Origin: Ptiloglossa arizonensis
Lineage: Eukaryota > Arthropoda > Insecta > Hymenoptera > Colletidae
DNA length: 64,000 bases
NCBI RefSeq assembly: GCF_051014685.1
Contig: NW_027478540.1
Coordinates: forward strand, 1-64,000
Reading direction: 5' to 3'
Positions 44,280 to 56,639 of this stretch are shown piece by piece (position 1 is the first letter of the stretch; the number at the start of each line of letters is the position of its first letter). The notes under the pieces are model-generated. The model was not told the DNA's origin. It was given only the letters and a program-made list of their open reading frames with translations, and did not search any database. Both the position numbers and the translations under genes were made by a program.

Positions 44280-47160
44280 AACGGAGAAACGGAGAAAGAA
44301 ACGGAGAAACGAACAAAGAAACGGAGAAACGAAGAAAGAAACGGAGAAACGAACAAAGAAACGGAGAAACTGAGAAATAAATGGAGAAGCGATCAAAGAA
44401 ACGGAGAAACGGAGAATGAAACGGAGTAACGAACAAAGAAACGAAGAAACGAAGAAAGAAACGGAGAAACGAACAAAGAAACGGAGAAACGAAGAAAGAA
44501 ACGGAGAAACGCACAAATAAATGGAGAAACGAAGAAATAAACGGAGAAACGAAGAAAGAAACAGAGAAACGAACAAAGAAACGGAGAAACGAAGAAAGAA
44601 ACGGAGAAACGAAGAAAGAAACGGAGAATCGGAGAAATAAATGGAGAAACGATGAAATAAACGGAGAAACGGAGAAAGAAACGGAGAAAGGAACAAAGAA
44701 ACGGAGAAACGAAGAAAGAAACGGAGAAACGAACAAAGAAACGGAGAAACTGAGAAATAAATGGAGAAGCGATCAAAGAAACGGAGAAACGGAGAATGAA
44801 ACGGAGTAACGAACAAAGAAACGAAGAAACGAAGAAAGAAACGGAGAAACGTAGAATGAAACGGAGAAACGAAGAAAGAAACGGAGAAACGAAGAAAGAA
44901 ACGGAGTAACGAAGAAAGAAACGGAGAAACTGAGAAATAAGTGGAGAAACGAAGAAATAAACGGAGAAACGATCAAAGAAACGGAGAAACGAAGAAAGAA
45001 ACGGAGAATCGGAGAAATAAATGGAGAAACGAAGAAATAAACGGAGAAACGGAGAAAGAAACGGAGAAACGAACAAAGAAACGGAGAAACGAAGAAAGAA
45101 ACGGAGAAACGAACAAAGAAACGGAGAAACGGAGAAAGAAACGGAGTAACGAAGAAAGAAACGAAGAAACGAACAAAGAAACGGAGAAACGAACAAAGAA
45201 ACGGAGAAACGAAGAAAGAAACGGAGAAACGCAGAAATAAATGGAGAAACGGAGAAAGAAACGGAGAAACGAAGAAAGAAACGGAGAAACGAAGAAAGAA
45301 ACGGAGAAACGAACAAAGAAACGGAGAAACTGAGAAATAAATGGAGAAGCGATCAAAGAAACGGAGAAACGGAGAATGAAACGGAGTAACGAACAAAGAA
45401 ACGAAGAAACGAAGAAAGAAACGGAGAAACGAACAAAGAAACGGAGAAACGAAGAAAGAAACGGAGAAACGCACAAATAAATGGAGAAACGAAGAAATAA
45501 ACGGAGAAACGAAGAAAGAAACAGAGAAACGAACAAAGAAACGGAGAAACGAAGAAAGAAACGGAGAAACGAAGAAAGAAACGGAGAATCGGAGAAATAA
45601 ATGGAGAAACGATGAAATAAACGGAGAAACGGAGAAAGAAACGGAGAAAGGAACAAAGAAACGGAGAAACGAAGAAAGAAACGGAGAAACGAACAAAGAA
45701 ACGGAGAAACTGAGAAATAAATGGAGAACAGATCAAAGAAACGGAGAAACGGAGAATGAAACGGAGTAACGAACAAAGAAACGAAGAAACGAAGAAAGAA
45801 ACGGAGAAACGTAGAATGAAACGGAGAAACGAAGAAAGAAACGGAGAAACGAAGAAAGAAACGGAGTAACGAAGAAAGAAACGGAGAAACTGAGAAATAA
45901 GTGGAGAAACGAAGAAATAAACGGAGAAACGATCAAAGAAACGGAGAAACGAAGAAAGAAACGGAGAATCGGAGAAATAAATGGAGAAACGAAGAAATAA
46001 ACGGAGAAACGGAGAAAGAAACGGAGAAACGAACAAAGAAACGGAGAAACGAAGAAAGAAACGGAGAAACGAACAAAGAAACGGAGAAACGGAGAAAGAA
46101 ACGGAGTAACGAAGAAAGAAACGAAGAAACGAACAAAGAAACGGAGAAACGAACAAAGAAACGGAGAAACGAAGAAAGAAACGGAGAAACGCAGAAATAA
46201 ATGGAGAAACGGAGAAAGAAACGGAGAAACGAAGAAAGAAACGGAGAAACGAAGAAAGAAACGGAGAAACGAACAAAGAAACGGAGAAACTGAGAAATAA
46301 ATGGAGAAGCGATCAAAGAAACGGAGAAACGGAGAATGAAACGGAGTAACGAACAAAGAAACGAAGAAACGAAGAAAGAAACGGAGAAACGAACAAAGAA
46401 ACGGAGAAACGAAGAAAGAAACGGAGAAACGCACAAATAAATGGAGAAACGAAGAAATAAACGGAGAAACGAAGAAAGAAACAGAGAAACGAACAAAGAA
46501 ACGGAGAAACGAAGAAAGAAACGGAGAAACGAAGAAAGAAACGGAGAATCGGAGAAATAAATGGAGAAACGATGAAATAAACGGAGAAACGGAGAAAGAA
46601 ACGGAGAAAGGAACAAAGAAACGGAGAAACGAAGAAAGAAACGGAGAAACGAACAAAGAAACGGAGAAACTGAGAAATAAATGGAGAACAGATCAAAGAA
46701 ACGGAGAAACGGAGAATGAAACGGAGTAACGAACAAAGAAACGAAGAAACGAAGAAAGAAACGGAGAAACGTAGAATGAAACGGAGAAACGAAGAAAGAA
46801 ACGGAGAAACGAAGAAAGAAACGGAGTAACGAAGAAAGAAACGGAGAAACTGAGAAATAAGTGGAGAAACGAAGAAATAAACGGAGAAACGATCAAAGAA
46901 ACGGAGAAACGAAGAAAGAAACGGAGAATCGGAGAAATAAATGGAGAAACGAAGAAATAAACGGAGAAACGGAGAAAGAAACGGAGAAACGAACAAAGAA
47001 ACGGAGAAACGAAGAAAGAAACGGAGAAACGAACAAAGAAACGGAGAAACGGAGAAAGAAACGGAGTAACGAAGAAAGAAACGAAGAAACGAACAAAGAA
47101 ACGGAGAAACGAACAAAGAAACGGAGAAACGAAGAAAGAAACGGAGAAACGCAGAAATAA
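44280..47160 (-). repeat. 960-bp higher-order repeat, three tandem copies
   Basis: Whole lines of sequence match at exactly 960-bp offsets: GTGGAGAAACGAAG followed by GATCAAAG at 44941, 45901 and 46861, and the CTGAGAAATAAATGG phrase at 44341, 45301 and 46261. 960 is 48 composites of 20 bp. A few marked differences separate copies (GAAGCGATC against GAACAGATC). Homology stops near 44280 and 47160, close to three full copies. Confidence 0.92.
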
Positions 47161-50100
47161 ATGGAGAAACGAAGAAATAAACGGAGAAACGAAGAAAGAA
47201 ACGGAGAAACGTAGAAAGAAACGGAGAAACAAAGAAAGAAACGGAGTAACGAAGAAAGAAACGGAGAAACTGAGAAATAAATGGAGAAGCGAACAAAGAA
47301 ACGGAGAAACGGAGAATGAAACGGAGTAACGAAGAAAGAAACGAAGAAACGAAGAAAGAAACGGAGAAACGTAGAATGAAACGGAGAAACGAAGAAAGAA
47401 ACGGAGAAACGAAGAAAGAAACGGAGTAACGAAGAAAGAAACGGAGAAACTGAGAAATAAATGGAGAAACGAAGAAATAAACGGAGAAACGAACAAAGAA
47501 ACGGAGAAACGAAGAAAGAAACGGAGAAACGAAGAAAGAAACGGAGTAACGAAGAAAGAAGCAAAGAAACGAAGAAAGAAACGGAGAAACGAAGAATGAA
47601 ACGGAGAAACGAAGAAAGAAACGGAGAAACGAAGAATGAAACGGAGAAACGAAGAAAGATACGGAGAAACGAAGAGAGAAACGGAGAAACGGAGAAGTAA
47701 ATGGAGAAACGAAGAAATAAACCGAGAAACGGAGAAAGATACGGAGAAACGAAGAGAGAAACGGAGAAACGAAGAAGTAAATGGAGAAACGAAGAAATAA
47801 ACGGAGAAACGAAGAAAGAAACGGAGAAACGAAGAATGAAACGGAGAAACTAAGAAAGAAACGGAGAAACGAAGAATGAAACGGAGAAACGAAGAAAGAT
47901 ACGGAGAAACGAAGAGAGAAACGGAGAAACGGAGAAATAAATGGAGAAACGAAGAAATAAAAGGAGAAACGAACAAAGAAACGGTGAAACGAAGAAAGAA
48001 ACAGAGCAACTGAGAAATAAATGGAGAAACGAAGAAATAAACGGAGAAACGAATAAAGAAACGGAGAAACGAAGAAATAAACGGAGAAACGAAGAAAGAA
48101 ACGGAGAAACGTAGAAAGAAACGAAGAAACGAAGAAAGAAACGGAGTAACGAAGAAAGAAACGGAGAAACTGAGAAATAAATGGAGAAACGAAGAAATAA
48201 ACGGAGAAACGAAGAAAGAAACGGAGAAACGAAGAAAGAAACGGAGAAACGAAGAATGAAACGGAGAAACGAAGAAAGAAACGGAGAAACGATGAAAGAA
48301 ACGGAGTAACGAAGAAAGAAACGGAGAAACTGAGAAATAAATGGAGAAACGAAGAAATAAACGGAGAAACGAACAAAGAAACGGAGAAACGAAGAAAGAA
48401 ACGGAGAAACGAAGAAAGAAACGGAGTAACGAAGAAAGAAACAAAGAAACGAAGAAAGAAACGGAGAAACGAAGAATGAAACGGAGAAACGAAGAAAGAA
48501 ACGGAGAAACGAAGAATGAAACGGAGAAACGAAGAAAGATACGGAGAAACGAAGAAAGAAACGGAGAAACGGAAAGTAAATGGAGAAACGAAGAAATAAA
48601 CCGAGAAACGGAGAAAGATACGGAGAAACGAAAAGAGAAACGGAGAAACGGAGAAGTAAATGGAGAAACGAAGAAATAAACGGAGAAACGAAGAAAGAAA
48701 CGGAGAAACGAAGAAAGAAACGGAGAAACGAAGAAAGAAACGGAGTAACAAAGAAAGAAACGGAGAAACTGAGAAATAAATAGAGAAACGATGAAATAAA
48801 CGGTAAACGAACAAAGAAACGGAGAAACGAAGAAATAAACGGAGTAACGAAGAAAGAAACGGCGAAACGTAGAAAGAAGCGGAGAAACAAAGAAAGAAAC
48901 GGAGTAACGTAGAAAGAAACGGAGAAACTGAGAAATAAATGGAGAAACGAACAAATAAACGGAGAAACGAACAAAGAAACGGAGAAACGAAGAAAGAAAC
49001 GGAGAAACGAAGAAAGAAACGGATAAACGAAGAAAGAAACGGAGAAACTAAGAAATAAATGGAGAAACGATGAAATAAACGGAGAAACGAATAAAGAAAC
49101 GGAGAAACGAAGAAATAAACGGAGAAACGAAGAAAGAAACGGAGAAACGTAGAAAGAAACGAAGAAACGAAGAAAGATACGGAGAATCGGAGAAATAAAT
49201 GGATAAACGAAGAAATAAACCGAGAAACGGAGAAAGAAACGGAGAAACGAAAAAGAAACGGAGAAACGAACAAAGAAACGGAGAAACGAACAAAGAAACG
49301 GAGAAACGGAGAAACGGAGAAATAAATGGAGAAACGAAGAAATAAACGGAGAAACGAAGAAAGAAAAGGAGAAACAAAGAAAGAAACGGAGAAACGGAGA
49401 AAGAAACGGAGTAACGACGAAAGAAACGAAGAAACGAAGAAAGAAACGGAGAAAGGAAGAAAGAAACGGAGAAACAAAGAAAGAAACGGAGAAACGGGGA
49501 AATAAATGGAAAAACGAAGAAATAAACGGAGAAACGAAGAAAGGAGCGGAGAAACGAACAAAGAAATGGAGAAACGAGCAAAGAAACGGAGAAACGAACA
49601 AAGAAACGGAGAAACGGAGAAATAAATGGAGGAACGAAGAAATAAACGGAGAAACGAAGAAAGGAACGGACAAACGAACAAAGAAACGGAGAAACGATGA
49701 AAGAAACGGAGAAACGAAGAAAGAAACGAAGAAACGAAGAAAGAAACGGAGAAACGAAGAATGAAACGGAGAATCGGAGAAATAAATGGAGAATCGGAGA
49801 AATAAATGGAGAAACGAAGAAATAAACCGAGAAACGGAGAAACGAACAAAGAAACGCAGAAACGAACAAACAAACGGAGAAACGAACAAAGAAACCGAGA
49901 AACGGAGAAATAAACGGAGAAACGAAGAAAGAAACGGAGAAACGAAGAATGAAACGGAGAAACGAAGAAAGAAACGGAGAAACGACGAAAGAAACCGAGA
50001 AACGGAGAAAGAAACGGAGAAACGAAGAAAGAAACGGAGAAACGAAGAAAGGAACGGAGAAACGAACAAACAAACGGAGAAACGATGAAAGAAACGGAGA

Positions 50101-50370
50101 AACGAAGAAAGAAACGAAGAAACGAAGAAAGGAACGGAGAAACGAACAAAGAAACGGAGAAACGATGAAAGAAACGGAGAAACGAACAAAGAAACGAAGA
50201 AACGAAGAAGGATACGGAGAATCGGAGAAATAAATGGATAAACGAAGAAATAAACCGAGAAACGGAGCAAGAAACGGAGAAACGAACAAAGAAACGGAGA
50301 AACGAACAGAGAAACGGAGAAACGAACAAAGAAACGGAGAAACGAACAAAGAAACGGAGAAACGAAGAAA

Positions 50371-50786
50371 GAAATGGAGAAACGAAGAAAGAAACGGAGA
50401 TACGACGAAAGAAACGGAGAAACGAACAAAGAAACTGAGAAACGAAGAAACAGACGGAGAAACGGAGAAATAAATGGAGAAACGAACAAAGAAACGGAGA
50501 AACGGAGAAACGGAGAAATAAATGGAGAAACTAAGAAATAAACGGAAAGTCGAAGAAAGAAACGGAGGAACGAAGAAAGAAATGGAGAAACGAAGAAAGA
50601 AACGGAGATACGACGAAAGAAACGGAGAAACGAACAAAGAAACTGAGAAACGAAGAAACAGACGGAGAAACGGAGAAATAAATGGAGAAACGAACAAAGA
50701 AACGGAGAAACGGAGAAACGGAGAAATAAATGGAGAAACTAAGAAATAAACGGAAAGTCGAAGAAAGAAACGGAGGAACGAAGAAA
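50371..50786 (-). repeat. 208-bp tandem duplication
   Basis: The block with AGATACGACG, ACAGACGG and the odd ACGGAAAGTCG word is present twice, 208 bp apart (52 four-base words). Confidence 0.75.
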
Positions 50787-51063
50787 GAAACGGAGAAACG
50801 AAGAAAGAAACGGAGTATCGCAGAAAGAAACGAGAAGCGAAGAAAGAAACGGAGAAACGAAGAAAGAAACGGAGAAACGAAGAAAGAAACGGAGAAACAA
50901 AGAAAGAAACGGTGAAACGGAGAAATAAATGGAGAAACGAAGAAATAAACGGAGAAAGGAACAAAGAAACGGAGAAACGAAGAAAGAAACGGAGAAACGA
51001 AGAAAGAAACGGAGAAACGAACGAGGAAACGGAGAAACGAAGAAAGAAACGGAGAAACGGAGA

Positions 51064-51268
51064 AACGCTACTCCGTTTCTCGGTTTCTCCGTTTCTCCGT
51101 TTCTCGGATTCTCCGTTTCTCGGTTTCCCCGTTTCTCCGTTTCTCGGTTTCTCGATTTCTCCGTTTCTCCATTACTCGGTTTATCCGTTTCTCCGTTTCT
51201 CCGTTCCTCCGTATCTCCGTTTCTCCGTTTCTCGGTTTTTCCGTTTCTCCGTTTCTCCGTTTCACTGT
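51064..51268. other. Switch 6 (R to Y) with cassette on its right
   Basis: Flip at 51066/51067, centre AACGCT with one further change (GCTACTCC), so it has the weakest palindrome of the seven apart from switch 7. The cassette matches switches 3 and 4 and ends CACTGTTTTTTG. Confidence 0.9.
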
Positions 51269-53196
51269 TTTTTGTTCGTTTCTCCATTTATTTCTCCGAT
51301 TCTCCGTTTCTTTCTTCGTTTCTCCGTTTCTTTCTTCGTTTCTCCGTTTCTTTCATCGTTTCTTCGTTTCTTTCTTTGTTTCTCCGTTTCTTTCATCGTT
51401 TCTCCGTTTCTTTCTTCGTTCCTCTGTTTCTTTCTTCGATTCTCCGTTTATTTCTTCGTTTCTCCATTTATTTATCCGTTTCTCCGTTTCTTTGTTCGTT
51501 TCTCCATTTATTTCCCCGTGTCTTCGTTTATTTGTCCGTTTCTCCGTTTCTTTGTTCGATTCTCCGTTTCTTTCTTTGTTTCTCTGTTTCTTTCTTCGTT
51601 TCTCCGTTTCTTTCTTCGTTTCTTCGTTTCTTTCTTCGTGTCTCCGTATCTTTCTTCGTTTCTTTCTTCGTTTCTCCGTTTCTTTCTTCGTTTCTTTCTT
51701 CGTTTCTCCGTTTCTTTCATCGTTTCCCCGTTTCTTTGTTCGTTTCTCCGTTTCTTTGTTCGTTTCTCCGTTTCTTTGTTCGTTTCTCCGTTTCTTCGTT
51801 TCTTTGTTCGTTTCTCCGTTTCTTCGTTTCTTTGTTCGTTTCTCCGTTTCTTTGTTCGTTTCTCCGTTCCTTTCTTCGTCTTTCCGTTTATTTCTTCGTT
51901 TCTCCATTTACTTCTCCGTTTCTCCGTTTCCTTCTTCGTTTCTCCGTTTCTTTGTTCGTTTCTCCGTTTTTTGGTCGTTTCTCCGTTTCTTTGTTCGTTT
52001 CTCCGTTTCTTTGTTCGATTCTCCGTTTCTTTGTTCGTTTCTCTATTTCTTTGTTCGTTTCTCCGTTTCTTTGTTCGTTTCTTCATTTCTTTGTTCGTTT
52101 CTCCGTTTCTTTGTTCGTTTCTCCGATTCTTTGTTCGTTTCTCCGTTTCTTTCCTCGTTTCTCGGTTTATTTCTTCGTTTCTCCATTTATTTCTCCGATT
52201 CTCCGCTTCTTTCTTCGTTTCTCCGTTTCTTTCTTCGTTTCTTTCTTCGTTTCTCCGTTTCTTTCTTCGTTTCTCCGTTTCTTTGTTCGTTTCTCCGTTC
52301 CTGTCTTCGTTTCTCCGTTTATTTCTTCGTTTCTCCATTTATTTCTCCGTTTCTCCGTTTCTTTCTTCGTTTCTCCGTTTCTTTGTTCGTTTCTCCGTTT
52401 CTTTTTTCGTTTTTGCGTTTCTTTCTCCGTTTCTCCGTTTCTTTCTTCGTTTGTCCGTTTCTTTGTTCGTTTCTCTGTTTGTTTCTTCGTTTCTCCATTT
52501 ATTTCTCCGTTTCTCCGTTTCTTTGCTCGTTTCTCCGTTTCTTTGTTCGATTCTCCGTTTCTTTGTTCGTTTCTCTATTTCTTTGTTCGTTTCTCCGTTT
52601 CTTTGTTCGTTTCTCCGATTCTTTCTCCGTTTCTCGGTTTATTTCTTCGTTTCTCCATTTATTTCTCCGATTCTCCCCTTCTTTCTTCGTTTCTCCGTTT
52701 CTTTCTTCGTTTCTTTCTTCGTTTCTCCGTTTCTTTCTTCTTTTCTCCGTTTCTTTGTTCGTTTCTCCGTTCCTGTCTTCGTTTCTCCGTTTATTTCTTC
52801 GTTTCTCCATTTATTTCTCCGTTTCTTTCTTCGTTTCTCCGTTTCTTTGTTCGTTTCTCCGTTTCTTTCTTCGTTTCTCCGTTTCTTTCTTCGTTTCTTC
52901 GTTTCTTTCTTCGTTTCTCCGTTTCTTTCTTCGTTTCTCCGTTTGTTTCTTCGTTTCTCCATTTATTTCTCCGTTTCTCCGTTTCTTTCTTCGTTTCTCC
53001 GTTTCTTTCTTCGTTTCTCCGTTTCTTTCTTCGTTTCTCCGTTCATTTCTTTGTTTCTCCATTTATTTCTTCGTTTCTCCGTTTCTTTCTTCGTTTCTCC
53101 GTTTCTTTCTTCGTTTCTCCGTTTCTTTCTTCGTTTCTCCGTTTCTTCCTTCGTTTCTTCGTTACTCCGTTTCTCCGTTTCTCCGTCTCTCCGTTT
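51067..53196 (+). repeat. Y array, left arm of unit 7
   Basis: 2.13 kb, collinear with unit 5's left arm with small gains and losses (an extra TTCGTCTTTCCG segment near 51878). Confidence 0.95.
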
Positions 53197-53413
53197 CGAT
53201 TAAATGATTATAATAGTTATAATTTCTATTATAAATCATTTGAGCTATAGTTAAATTATACACTAATACTCTAAATACATATTTAATATATTTTTTATTC
53301 TCTTTAGCCTCCAGAAGAATTTTATTGATACTATTTACTGTATATAATAATTTACACAGATTCGGAAATAAATCTAATTATTTATTTATAATAATTATTT
53401 TTTATTCACTTAG
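53197..53413 (+). repeat. Core G left terminal inverted repeat
   Basis: 217 bp, inverse of 54708-54924. Confidence 0.85.
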
Positions 53414-53765
53414 TTTACCAAAAATTTCGATTCTTTATGTATTAATCAAATGTAAAATTGACGTAGCTCATAGACAATTATTACTTTCCATGTTTTAAAA
53501 CATTAAGAAACATCTCTTTACTTTGAAGTTCGATCAAAATCAATTGCTAGAGGCGAATCAATCATTTTTAATGCATAAATAAGATGCACATTGTTCGATC
53601 AATATAGGGAACATGCGTAAATGTCAATAACAATCGCTGAAATGAACGAGCATTCACTGAAACCGTTCGCCTTCGCAGACTTCGCAATATCTTGACATTT
53701 ATTTATCATAATTATTAACAACCGTCGTTGGACCGTAGATTAAACAATTTTTGACAATGTTTCGG

Positions 53766-53773
53766 TATAAAAA
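53766..53773 (+). promoter_or_regulatory. TATA box, core G
   Basis: TATAAAAA, context as in core A. Confidence 0.35.
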
Positions 53774-53942
53774 GCCATCAATTTCTTCAAATATTTGGTT
53801 AGATCGAACAAATACGATCGAAGATGCCGTGGGACAAAATGAATGAATATTTCTCTACATATCGGAATTATAGTTTGTATGTATGCAAATATATTCTGAA
53901 CCCGCAATTACAAATCGCTGTATCGTGGTAATTACATGGGTT

Positions 53943-54049
53943 GCCATCTATTGGAGAAAGGGTTAAACCACACTTAAGGGGTGAAAGCATCTGGCGGAGA
54001 AACGCTCAAGTTTGTCGAGGAATTGTTCTAATTTCCACAAATAGATGGC
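53943..54049. promoter_or_regulatory. CTCF-like site pair, core G
   Basis: CCAATAGATGGC on minus (53943-53954, one mismatch) and CAAATAGATGGC followed by GCG on plus (54038-54049). Confidence 0.33.
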
Positions 54050-54403
54050 GCGACTAGTACAATTTACCGACATTAGAGATAAGTATTTCCATGTGTATGA
54101 TATTCCCTATCGTGCGATAAAATAAATAAATACTTTTGTACAAACTAGTGTATGTTTCATCTTTCGAATAAATGTAAAATTAAACCTTCCACGGTAAATT
54201 TGATTCGTGAATTTATTAATGTTTCTAGGACGATTTATTTCAGTATAAAGAGTGCTATAGGTGGGAAATTTGTGTACATAATAATTATTGAGTATAGAAT
54301 AATTTTTCTTTTATAAGAAGTTAATATATTAAATAAGGAAGAAAAGTTAATCTTTATTATTTTAAATATAAAAATTAAAATTAAAGAAATTATTGAATAT
54401 AAA

Positions 54404-54514
54404 ATGAAATATGTTAAAAATGTATTTTTGTTAATTATTAATAAAATAACTATAATAGATGTTTGTATAACAGATGAATATCCTATAATTATTATGATTG
54501 ATTTTTTTGTTTAA
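54404..54514 (+). CDS. 36-codon conserved open frame, core G (doubtful gene)
   Basis: 111 bp, ATG to TAA, as in core E. Confidence 0.12.
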   Translation: MKYVKNVFLLIINKITIIDVCITDEYPIIIMIDFFV

Positions 54515-54707
54515 GCAAATGATAGGGGCAATAATTACATTAATTAGGCAAATAAAATAAATTTCATTATTAAATTTTAATATGAGTTCTATAATAATTA
54601 TAGGGATTAATTTTATTAAAGTTATTATAACGAATAGATTAATTCAATTTAATGAATAAATTAAAGAAATGAATCGAACATTTAAAGAGTACATCCCAAT
54701 TTTTAAG

Positions 54708-54924
54708 ATAAGTAAAAAAAAAATAATTATTATAAATAAATAATTAGATTTATTTCCGATTCTGTGTAAATTATTATTAATAGTGAATAGTATAAATAAA
54801 ATTCTTCTGGAGGCTAAACAGATTAAAAAACATATTAAATATGTATTTAGAGTATTAGTGTCTAATTTAACTATAGATTAAATGATTTATAATAGTAATT
54901 TTAAATATTATAACCATTTAATCG
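54708..54924 (-). repeat. Core G right terminal inverted repeat
   Basis: 217 bp. Differs from E in its outer part (AATAGTAATTTTAAATATTA, ACCATTTAATCG). Confidence 0.85.
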
Positions 54925-56639
54925 AAACGGAAAAACGATGAAACGAAGGAAGAAACGGAGAAACGAACAAAGAAACGGAGAAACGAAGAAAGAAACGGAG
55001 AAACGAACAAAGAAACGGAGAAACGGAGAAAGAAACGGAGTAACGAAGAAAGAAACGAAGAAACGAAGAAAGAAACGGAGAAACGTAGAATGAAACGGAG
55101 AAACGAAGAAAGAAACGGAGAAACGAAGAAAGAAACGGAGAAACGAAGAAAGAAACGGAGTAACGAAGAAAGAAACGAAGAAACGAAGAAAGAAACGGAG
55201 AATCGGAGAAATAAATGTAGAAACGATGAAATAAACCGAGAAACGGAGAAAGAAACGGAGAAACGAACAAAGAAACGGAGAAACGAAGAAAGAAACGGAG
55301 AAACGAACAAAGAAACGGAGAAACGGAGAAAGAAGCGGAGTAACGAAGAAAGAAACGAAGAAACGAACAAAGAAACAGAGAAACGGACAAAGAAACGGAG
55401 AAACGAAGAAAGAAACGGAGAAACGCAGAAATAAATGGAGAAACGAAGAAATAAACTGAGAAACGAAGAAAGAAACGGAGAAACGTAGAAAGAAACGGAG
55501 AAACAAAGAAAGAAACGGAGTAACGAAGAAATAAATGGAGAAACGACGAAATAAACGGAGAAACGAACAAAGAAACGGAGAAACGAAGAAAGAAACGGAG
55601 TAACGAAGAAAGAAACGGAGAAGCTGAGAAATAAATGGAGAAACGAAGAAATAAACGGAGAAACGAAGAAAGAAACGGAGAAACGAAGAAAGAAACGGAG
55701 AAACGAAGAAAGAAACGGGGAAACGAAGAAAGAAACGGAGAAACGAAGAATGAAACGGAGAAACGAAGAAAGAAACGGAGAAACGAAGAAATAAACGGAG
55801 AAACGAACAAAGAAACGGAGAAACGAACAAAGAAACGGAGTAACGAAGAAAGAAACGGAGAAACTGAGAAATAAATGGAGAAACGAAGAAATAAACGGAG
55901 AAACGAACAAAGAAACGGAGAAACGGAGAAAGAAACGGAGTAACGAAGAAAGAAACGAAGAAACGAACAAAGAAACGGAGAAACGAACAAAGAAACGGAG
56001 AAACGAACAAAGAAACGGAGTAACGAAGAAAGAAACGGAGAAACTGAGAAATAAATGGAGAAACGAAGAAATAAACGGAGAAACGAACAAAGAAACGCAG
56101 AAACGAAGAAAGAAACTGAGAAACGAAGAAAGAAACGGGGAAACGAAGAAAGAAACGGAGAAACGAAGAATGAAACGGAGAAACGAAGAAAGAAACGGAG
56201 AAACGGAGAAATAAATGGAGAAACGAAGAAATAAACGGAGAAACGAACAAAGAAACGCAGAAACGAAGAAAGAAACTGAGAAACGAAGAAAGAAACGGGG
56301 AAACGAAGAAAGAAACGGAGAAACGGAGTAATAAATGGATAAACGAACAAAGAAACGGAGAAACGGAGAAATAAATGGAGAAACGAAGAAATAAACGGAG
56401 AAACGATGAAAGAAACGGAGAAACGAAGAAAGAAACGGAGAAACGAAGAAAGAAACGGAGAATCGGAGAAATAAATGGAGAAACGAACAAAAAACGGTGA
56501 AACGGAGAAACGGAGAAACGGAAAAACCGAGAAACGGAGAAACCGAGAAACGGAGAAACCGAGAGACGGAGAAACGGAGAAACCGAGAAACGGAGAAACG
56601 GAGATACGGAGAAACGGAGAAACGGAGAAACGGAGAAAC
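54925..56639 (-). repeat. R array, right arm of unit 7
   Basis: 1.72 kb. Shares the GAAACTGAGAAACG and CTGAGAAATAAATGG phrases with unit 3 and unit 6 arms. A block with ACGCAG and GAAACTGAG words near 56090 recurs near 56255. Ends in a cassette of 8-bp words. Confidence 0.95.

Larger units (their letters stand above)
43935..51066 (-). repeat. R array, right arm of unit 6 (longest internal arm)
   Basis: 7.13 kb. Contains the 960-bp higher-order repeat, then words like those of unit 3's right arm (47640-48780), then a variable part with AAGGAGCGG and ACGACGAAAG variants, and finally the shared 200-bp approach to switch 6. Confidence 0.95.
53197..54924 (+). mobile_element. Core G: full-length core, sister of core E
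   Basis: 1,728 bp, almost identical to core E by eye. Distinguishing changes include CACTTAG at the inner left repeat, AAACCACACTTAAGG, and AAACAGATT near the right end. TATA box, seed word (53995-54006), CTCF-like pair and 36-codon frame are all present. Confidence 0.75.

Noticed and set aside
5927..54924. Transposase, integrase or reverse transcriptase inside the cores
   Set aside because: Open frames in the cores are under about 80 codons except where they run into array words, and none shows catalytic motifs. The core is at best non-autonomous.
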